A stretch of DNA of 64,000 bases from Pseudomonas helvetica (GTDB lineage Bacteria > Pseudomonadota > Gammaproteobacteria > Pseudomonadales > Pseudomonadaceae), in the NCBI RefSeq assembly GCF_039908645.1, contig NZ_CP150917.1, positions 1,150,501 to 1,214,500 on the forward strand, written 5' to 3'. The notes under the pieces were generated by a model that saw only the letters and a program-made list of their open reading frames with translations, was not told where the DNA came from and did no database searches. Each line of letters begins with the position of its first letter. Within the stretch, counting starts at the first letter, position 1. Both the position numbers and the translations under genes were made by a program. Positions 56,638-64,000 of the stretch are shown piece after piece.

Positions 56638-58107
56638 ATGGTTCCCGTAATCGCCCTGGTGGGCCGACCGAACGTCGGCAAGTCCACCTTGTTCAACCGC
56701 CTGACCAGGACTCGTGACGCCATCGTCGGCGACTTGTCCGGTCTGACCCGTGATCGCCAATACGGTGAGGCCAAGTGGCAAGGGCGTTCCTACATTTTGG
56801 TCGACACCGGTGGTATCTCCGGTGACGAACACGGTATGGACGAAAAAATGGCCGAGCAGTCGCTGCTGGCCATTGAAGAAGCGGATGTCGTTCTGTTCCT
56901 GGTAGATGCCAAGGCCGGTTTTACCGCGGCCGACCAGATGATCGCCGAGCACCTGCGCAAGCGTAACAAGCGTTCTTACGTGGTTGCCAACAAGGTCGAC
57001 AACATCGACCCTGAAATGGCCCGCGCCGAGTTCGCCCCGCTGGGCATGGGCCACGCGATCCCGATCGCCGGTGCCCATGGTCGTGGCATCACCCAGATGC
57101 TGGAAATCGCCCTGAGCGATTTCCCTAAAGACAGCGAAGAGCCGGAAGACGGCGAAGAAGAGATCGTTGCCGAAGGCGAGGAAGCCAAGCGCATTCCGGG
57201 CCCGAGCGAAAAAGACGGTATCAAGATCGCTATCATTGGCCGCCCGAACGTCGGCAAGTCGACCCTGGTCAACCGCATGCTCGGTGAAGACCGGGTGATC
57301 GTGTATGACCAGCCAGGCACCACCCGCGACAGCATCTACATCCCGTTCGAGCGTAACGACGAGAAGTACACGCTGATCGACACCGCGGGTGTGCGCAAGC
57401 GCGGCAAGATCCACGAAGAAGTCGAAAAATTCTCCGTGGTCAAAACCCTGCAAGCGATCAAAGACGCCAACGTGGTGATCTTCGTGATGGACGCCCGCGA
57501 AGGCGTGGTAGACCACGACCTCAACTTGCTGGGCTTTGCCCTGGAAGCGGGTCGTGCGTTGGTGATCGCGATCAACAAGTGGGACGGCATGACGCCGAGC
57601 GAGCGCGACTTCGTGAAGGTCGAGCTGCAACGTCGGCTGTTCTTCGTCGACTTCGCCGACATCCACTTCATCTCGGCCCTGCACGGTACTGGCGTGGGCA
57701 ACCTCTACGCGTCGGTGCAGAACTCGTTCAAGTCCGCGGTTACCCGCTGGCCGACCAACCGCCTGACCCAGATTCTCGAAGATGCGGTTGGTGAGCACGC
57801 GCCGCCGATGGTCAACAACCGTCGGATCAAGCTGCGTTATGCCCACTTGGGTGGTGCGAACCCGCCGATCATCGTGATCCACGGTAACCAGGTCGAGAAG
57901 GTTCCAAAGTCTTACGTCCGTTACCTGGAAAACACCTACCGTCGTGTCTTGAAGCTGGTCGGTACGCCGATCCGCATCGAGTTCAAAGGTGGCGAGAACC
58001 CGTACGAAGGCAACAAGAACACGCTTACAGACCGCCAGGTCAACAAGAAGCGCCGCTTGATGACGCACCACAAGAAAGCCGACAAGAAGCGCCGCGACAA
58101 GCGCTGA
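56638..58107 (+). CDS. der: Ribosome-assembly GTPase Der (EngA)
   Basis: Der helps assemble the 50S subunit. The 489-residue protein has two GTPase domains ([18 protein letters not shown]; then [28 protein letters not shown]) and a C-terminal KH-like domain ending in a strongly basic tail ([15 protein letters not shown]). ATG 56638 is preferred to GTG 56626. The last 137 bases of the gene are the start of the 373-base unit that is repeated six more times downstream. Confidence 0.97.
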   Translation: MVPVIALVGRPNVGKSTLFNRLTRTRDAIVGDLSGLTRDRQYGEAKWQGRSYILVDTGGISGDEHGMDEKMAEQSLLAIEEADVVLFLVDAKAGFTAADQMIAEHLRKRNKRSYVVANKVDNIDPEMARAEFAPLGMGHAIPIAGAHGRGITQMLEIALSDFPKDSEEPEDGEEEIVAEGEEAKRIPGPSEKDGIKIAIIGRPNVGKSTLVNRMLGEDRVIVYDQPGTTRDSIYIPFERNDEKYTLIDTAGVRKRGKIHEEVEKFSVVKTLQAIKDANVVIFVMDAREGVVDHDLNLLGFALEAGRALVIAINKWDGMTPSERDFVKVELQRRLFFVDFADIHFISALHGTGVGNLYASVQNSFKSAVTRWPTNRLTQILEDAVGEHAPPMVNNRRIKLRYAHLGGANPPIIVIHGNQVEKVPKSYVRYLENTYRRVLKLVGTPIRIEFKGGENPYEGNKNTLTDRQVNKKRRLMTHHKKADKKRRDKR

Positions 58108-58142
58108 CTCGAAAGCTGGCTCGTCCCGTCGGGATGGGCTTT

Positions 58143-58275
58143 TGTGGCGAGCGGGCTTGCCCGCGTTGGGTCGCGAAGCGGCCCTGAAATCTACAGCCGA
58201 GGTGGTTCAGGTAGAACCCGGCGGCTTATTTTGCGACTGCTTCGCAGCCGAGCGCGGGCAAGCCCGCTCGCCACA
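58143..58275. repeat. Native REPIN behind der, GTGGCGAGCGGGCTTGCCCG type
   Basis: The two ends are inverted REPs of the variant GAGCGGGCTTGCCCGC. The spacer between them matches the spacer of the six copies only when read in reverse complement, so the spacer is flipped relative to the copies. Confidence 0.88.
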
Positions 58276-58299
58276 GGTGAGCAGTCTTAGTATTAGAAG

Positions 58300-58323
58300 A
58301 AGGGCGCCCATGGCGCCCTTTTT
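58300..58323 (+). terminator. Terminator of der
   Basis: AAGGGCGCC and GGCGCCCTT form a nine-base stem around CAT, followed by TTT. The same terminator recurs in every unit of the array. Confidence 0.92.
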
Positions 58324-58343
58324 CGTGCCTGGCGTTTGAGCAT

Positions 58344-58716
58344 TCCGCATCGAGTTCAAAGGTGGCGAGAACCCGTACGAAGGCAACAAGAACACGCTTA
58401 CAGACCGCCAGGTCAACAAGAAGCGCCGCTTGATGACGCACCACAAGAAAGCCGACAAGAAGCGCCGCGACAGCGCTGATTCGAAAGCTGGCTCGTCCCG
58501 TCGGGATGGGCTTTTGTGGCGAGGGAGCTTGCTCCCGCTCGACTGCAAAGCAGTCGCAAAATCAGCGGATGCGTTCTATCTGAATACCCTCGGTTCCAGG
58601 TTTTGGGGTCGCTTCGCGGCCCAGCGGGAGCAAGCTCCCTCGCCACAGGTTAGATGGCGGCTGTATTAGAAGAAGGGCGCCCATGGCGCCCTTTTTCGTG
58701 TCTGGTGTTTGAGCAT
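58344..58716 (+). repeat. der 3'-end unit, copy 1
   Basis: The unit has lost one A near the end of the der part (GACAGCGCTGATTCG for GACAAGCGCTGA), so the reading frame runs past the normal stop. It shares this deletion and GTTAGATGGCGG near its end with copy 5. REPs are of the GAGGGAGC type. Confidence 0.95.
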
Positions 58717-59089
58717 TCCGCATCGAGTTCAAAGGCGGCGAGAACCCGTACGAAGGCAACAAGAACACGCTTACAGACCGCCAGGTCAACAAGAAGCGCC
58801 GCTTGATGACGCACCACAAGAAAGCCGACAAGAAGCGCCGCGACAAGCGCTGATTCGAAAGCTGGCTCGTCCCGTCGGGATGGGCTTTTGTGGCGAGGGA
58901 GCTTGCTCCCGCTCGACTGCAAAGCAGTCGCAAAATCAGCGGATGCGTTCTATCTGAATACCCTCGGTTCCAGGTTTTGGGGTCGCTTCGCGGCCCAGCG
59001 GGAGCAAGCTCCCTCGCCACAGGTGATGTGGTCGCTGTATTAGAAGAAGGGCGCCCATGGCGCCCTTTTCGTGTCTGGTGTTTGAGCAT
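58717..59089 (+). repeat. der 3'-end unit, copy 2
   Basis: The der part keeps its stop. It is marked by GTGATGTGGTCGCTG before the terminator (shared with copy 3) and one T fewer behind the terminator stem. Confidence 0.95.
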
Positions 59090-59463
59090 TCCGCATCGAG
59101 TTCAAAGGCGGAGAGAACCCGTACGAAGGCAACAAGAACACGCTTACAGACCGCCAGGTCAACAAGAAGCGCCGCCTGATGACGCACCACAAGAAAGCCG
59201 ACAAGAAGCGCCGCGACAAGCGCTGATTGGTGCGCCGGCTCGTCCCGTCGGGATGGGCTTTTGTGGCGAGGGAGCTTGCTCCCGCTCGGCTGCAAAACAG
59301 TCGCAAAATCAGCGGATGCGTTCTATCTGAATAACCTCGGTTCCAGGTTTTGGGGTCGCTTCGCGGCCCAGCGGGAGCAAGCTCCCTCGCCACAGGTGAT
59401 GTGGTCGCTGTATTAGAAGAAGGGCGCCCATGGCGCCCTTTTTCGTGTCTGGCGTTTGAGCAT
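59090..59463 (+). repeat. der 3'-end unit, copy 3
   Basis: It is marked by GGAGAGAACCC in the der part, CTGATTGGTGCGCCGG after the stop (shared with copy 6), AAAACAG in the spacer and ATAACCTCGG. Confidence 0.95.
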
Positions 59464-59837
59464 TCTGCATCGAGTTCAAAGGTGGCGAGAACCCGTACGA
59501 AGGCAACAAGAACACGCTTACAGACCGCCAGGTCAACAAGAAGCGCCGCCTGATGACGCACCACAAGAAAACCGACAAGAAGCGCCGCGACAAGCGCTGA
59601 TTCGAAAGCTGGCTCGTCCCGTCGGGATGGGCTTTTGTGGCGAGGGAGCTTGCTCCCGCTCGACTGCAAAGCAGTCGCAAAATCAGCGGATGCGTTCTAT
59701 CTGAATACCCTCGGTTTCAGGTTTTGGGGTCGCTTCGCGGCCCAGCGGGAGCAAGCTCCCTCGCCACAGGTTAGGTGGCGGCTGTATTAGAAGAAGGGCG
59801 CCCATGGCGCCCTTTTTCGTGTCTGGTGTTTGAGCAT
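59464..59837 (+). repeat. der 3'-end unit, copy 4
   Basis: It is marked by CATTCTGCAT at the start, GAAAACCGAC in the der part (Ala to Thr), GGTTTCAGG in the spacer and GTTAGGTGGCGG near the end, the last shared with copy 6. Confidence 0.95.
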
Positions 59838-60207
59838 TCCGCATCGAGTTCAAAGGCGGCGAGAACCCGTACGAAGGCAACAAGAACACGCTTACAGACC
59901 GCCAGGTCAACAAGAAGCGCCGCTTGATGACGCACCACAAGAAAGCCGACAAGAAGCGCCGCGACAGCGCTGATTCGAAAGCTGGCTCGTCCCGTCGGGA
60001 TGGGCTTTTGTGGCGAGGGAGCTTGCTCCCGCTCGACTGCAAAGCAGTCGCAAAATCAGCGGATGCGTTCTATCTGAATACCCTCGGTTCCAGGTTTTGG
60101 GGTCGCTTCGCGGCCCAGCGGGAGCAAGCTCCCTCGCCACAGGTTAGATGGCGGCTGTATTAGAAGAAGGGCGCCCATGGCGCCCTTTTTCGTGTCTGGT
60201 GTTTGAG
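59838..60207 (+). repeat. der 3'-end unit, copy 5, cut at its end by the IS3 element
   Basis: It is nearly the same as copy 1, with the same one-base deletion. The IS3-family element entered its last bases, GTTTGAG, and duplicated GAG. Confidence 0.95.
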
Positions 60208-61090
60208 TGTAGTGGTCAACTAATTCCGGACACCTCGATAGGTGGTTTAGACGCCATTGCCGTTCGTAAACGGTCGGTGGCAGATATCCCAGTTTCGAGT
60301 GCAGCCGCTCGTTGTTGTAAAACCCAACGATGTATTCAGTGATGTCACGTATCGCTTCGGCGTGATTGGCGTAATCGCGCCGCCATACCCGCTCCATTTT
60401 CAAACTCAGGAAGAAGCGCTCCATCACTGAGTTGTCCCAGCAGTTACCTTTACGGCTCATGCTTTGCTGCATGTTATTTCTTGTCAGCAGCGCCCTGTAG
60501 CTCGCGCTGGCGTACTGGCTACCGCGATCCGAATGAGCGATCAGACCAGGTGGCGGTTGACGCTGAGCAACTGCCAGTTGCATTGCACTACACACCAGCT
60601 CAGCCGGCATGTTCGGGGCCATGGACCAACCCACGATCTTGCGTGAGAACAAGTCCAGTACCACGGCCAGATACAGCCAGCCGCTACGGGTCCGGATATA
60701 GGTAATGTCCGCTACCCAGGCCTTGTTCACCGCTTCGGGTTCGAATTGGCGATTCAACACATTTTCAGCAATCGGCAGATCATGGTTGCTATCGGTCGTG
60801 TGCACAAACTTGCGCTTCCAGGCCGAACGCAGACCGTGGGCACGCATCAAACGACGAATTTTATAAACGCCTATTTCCATGCCCTTGGCGCGTAACGCTT
60901 TACGCAACGGGCGACTGCCATAACAGCCGCCACTCGCGGCAAACGATGCCTTGAGTTGCAGAGCCATGGGACAAACTGATGCTGGCGCTTCAGCACGCTT
61001 GTTGGCTTCGTAGAAGCCGGATCGACTGATACCCAGCAGCCGACAGACATGCGCCACCGAATAAGCCTTCTGTTGCAGCTGCCGAACCAA
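60056..61090 (-). pseudogene. IS3-family OrfB (integrase part of transposase), separated from OrfA
   Basis: The frame carries the DDE domain of an IS3-family transposase: the HTH_21 start (YSVAHVCRLLGISRSGFYEA), WVADITYIRT, HSDRGSQYAS and RKGNCWDNSVMERFF with the glutamate. It is normally made as an OrfAB fusion by -1 frameshifting. The IS30 insertion now separates it from the slippery A run, so no fusion can be formed. The frame has no stop inside the element; it runs through the terminal repeat into the der array and adds about 50 foreign codons up to 60056. Confidence 0.9.
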
Positions 61091-61125
61091 GCGATACGTT
61101 ACTTCAGCTCGCGGGCAAAGAAGGC

Positions 61126-62657
<1,532 letters not shown>

Positions 62658-62697
62658 CTATCGAGGTGTCCGGGGAAATTAGACCACTACAGAGCAT

Positions 62698-63070
62698 TCC
62701 GCATCGAGTTCAAAGGTGGCGAGAACCCGTACGAAGGCAACAAGAACACGCTTACAGACCGCCAGGTCAACAAGAAGCGCCGCTTGATGACGCACCACAA
62801 GAAAGCCGACAAGAAGCGCCGCGACAAGCGCTGATTGGTGCGCCGGCTCGTCCCGTCGGGATGGGCTTTTGTGGCGAGGGAGCTTGCTCCCGCTCGGCTG
62901 CAAAGCAGTCGCAAAATCAGCGGATGCGTTCTATCTGAATACCCTCGGTTCCAGGTTTTGGGGTCGCTTCGCGGCCCAGCGGGAGCAAGCTCCCTCGCCA
63001 CAGGTTAGGTGGCGGCTGTATTAGAAGAAGGGCGCCCATGGCGCTCTTTTTCGTGTCTGGCGTTTGAGCT
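62698..63070 (+). repeat. der 3'-end unit, copy 6
   Basis: It is marked by CTGATTGGTGCGCCGG (as copy 3), GTTAGGTGGCGG (as copy 4) and GCGCTCTTTTT in place of GCGCCCTTTTT at the terminator. After GTTTGAG it leaves the repeat and enters unique sequence before the aminotransferase gene. Confidence 0.95.
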
Positions 63071-63126
63071 ATCCTCGGGCTCTCCCGCGCCGCCGTTAGC
63101 GTCGGGTGTTCAGTAGGGAATCACCG

Positions 63127-64000
63127 ATGATCACCAGCAAGCTGCCGAATATCGGCATCACTATTTTCACCCAAATGTCTCAGCTCGCGGCACAGACCGG
63201 CGCGATCAACCTGTCCCAGGGGTTCCCCGATTTCGATGCTCCGCAAGCCTTGTGCGATGCGGTCGGCCGGCACATCGCCAATGGCCATAACCAGTACTCA
63301 CCGATGACCGGCCTGCCGGCGCTGCGCCAGCAAGTGGCGGCGAAGATCGCCCGCAGCTATGGCGTGAGCGTCAATGCCGACACCGAGGTGACCATCACCC
63401 CCGGCGCGACCCAGGCGATCTTCTGCGCCATTGCGGCGGTTATCCACAGCGGTGACGAAGTGATCGTCTTCGATCCGGCCTACGACAGTTATGAGCCTTC
63501 GGTGGCGCTGGCCGGCGGTCGTTGCGTACATGTGCCATTGGCCGGAAAGGACTTCGCCATCGACTTCCAGAAGCTCGGCGAAGCACTGAGCCCGCGCACG
63601 CGAATGATCATCCTCAACTCGCCGCATAACCCGAGTGGTGCGCTGATCTCGCGTGCCGAGCTGGATCAGTTGGCGGCCTTGATCCGCGACCGCGATATCT
63701 ACCTGATCAGCGACGAAGTATATGAACACCTGGTGTTTGACGGTGTAGCGCATGCCAGCGTTTTGGCCCACGAAGAGCTGTACCAGCGCGCCTTCGTGGT
63801 CAGTTCTTTTGGCAAGACTTATCACGTCACTGGCTGGAAGACCGGCTACGTGATCGCGCCACCGGCGCTCACGGAAGAACTGCGCAAGGTGCATCAATAC
63901 GTCAGTTTCTGCGGTGTGACCCCGTTGCAGTACGCGCTGGCCGACTTCATGGCCGAGCACCCGGAGCATGTCGAAGAGTTGCCGGGTTTCTATCAGGCCA
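63127..64000 (+). CDS. ybdL: Methionine aminotransferase (YbdL-type), 3' end beyond window
   Basis: The open frame from ATG 63127 (AGGGAA upstream) runs to the window edge, 291 codons. It is a class I PLP aminotransferase: INLSQGFPDFDAPQALCDAV, QYSPMTGLPALRQQVA, ITPGATQAIFCAI, NSPHNPSGALI, ISDEVYEHLVFDG and the Schiff-base Lys in VSSFGKTYHVTGWKTGYV. These fit the kynurenine/methionine transaminase group to which YbdL belongs. Before duplication it was probably the direct neighbour of der. Confidence 0.92.
   Translation, partial: MITSKLPNIGITIFTQMSQLAAQTGAINLSQGFPDFDAPQALCDAVGRHIANGHNQYSPMTGLPALRQQVAAKIARSYGVSVNADTEVTITPGATQAIFCAIAAVIHSGDEVIVFDPAYDSYEPSVALAGGRCVHVPLAGKDFAIDFQKLGEALSPRTRMIILNSPHNPSGALISRAELDQLAALIRDRDIYLISDEVYEHLVFDGVAHASVLAHEELYQRAFVVSSFGKTYHVTGWKTGYVIAPPALTEELRKVHQYVSFCGVTPLQYALADFMAEHPEHVEELPGFYQA

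Noticed and set aside
58562..60163. Several 80-200 codon frames in both directions within the array (e.g. minus frames at 58562-59089 and 59040-59669)
   Set aside because: They run through REPs, terminators and der pieces; they recur only because the DNA repeats, and unit length shifts the frame at each copy.
58344..60207. CRISPR-like array from regular spacing
   Set aside because: The repeated unit is 373 bases and nearly whole; there are no unique spacers and no cas genes.

Overview
The window comes from a fluorescent-type Pseudomonas chromosome (P. fluorescens group is the best guess). The evidence is the GC-rich codon use, the gene orders iscRSUA-hscBA-fdx-iscX-ndk-rlmN-pilW-rodZ-ispG-hisS-yfgM-bamB-der and queA-tgt-yajC-secDF, the typical Pseudomonas REP/REPIN palindromes, and Pseudomonas-restricted families such as DUF6124 and DUF3916. 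No identification beyond genus group can be made from the sequence alone.

Layout. 1-8.3 kb: an unrecognised gene, a DUF6622-like membrane protein, and a two-component system (histidine kinase plus OmpR-type regulator) divergent from a periplasmic methionine-repair cluster: Tat-exported MsrB, a DipZ electron conduit and exported MsrA, followed by a PAS-GGDEF diguanylate cyclase. 8.4-15.1 kb: a LysR regulator divergent from an ArgD-like aminotransferase, a YefM-like antitoxin remnant, a DedA membrane protein, a VOC protein, two unknown genes and a second two-component system. 15.1-33.8 kb: an accessory zone with an alginate-lyase-like protein lacking the usual His, an MFS/LysR pair, a hemerythrin, a four-subunit NAD-linked formate dehydrogenase operon (fdsGBAD), a P-loop kinase, a LysE exporter, a hydrolase, many small unknown genes, an AT-rich gene resembling COG3375 acetyltransferases, an IS66 scar and DUF3916. 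A dispersed palindrome with the right arm TCGTGGTCTGTCCC occurs five times here. The zone ends at tRNA-Leu(CAA).

34-58.1 kb is conserved core: queuosine synthesis (queA, tgt), Sec translocon accessories (yajC, secD, secF), suhB, trmJ, cysE, the complete Isc iron-sulfur operon behind two abutting IscR-type sites, ndk, rlmN, pilW, rodZ, ispG, hisS, yfgM, bamB and der. Iron-sulfur assembly here serves two clients in the window that need clusters (RlmN, IspG) as well as the formate dehydrogenase.

58.1-63.1 kb is the most unusual part. The last 137 bases of der, together with its downstream REPIN and terminator, form a unit of 373-374 bases that is repeated in tandem: one native copy plus six extra copies. 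The extra copies carry the REP-bounded spacer in the opposite orientation from the native copy. The fifth extra copy is split by an IS3-family element (3-base target repeat GAG), and that element is itself broken by an IS30-family element (2-base target repeat GC). The window ends inside a YbdL-type methionine aminotransferase gene.
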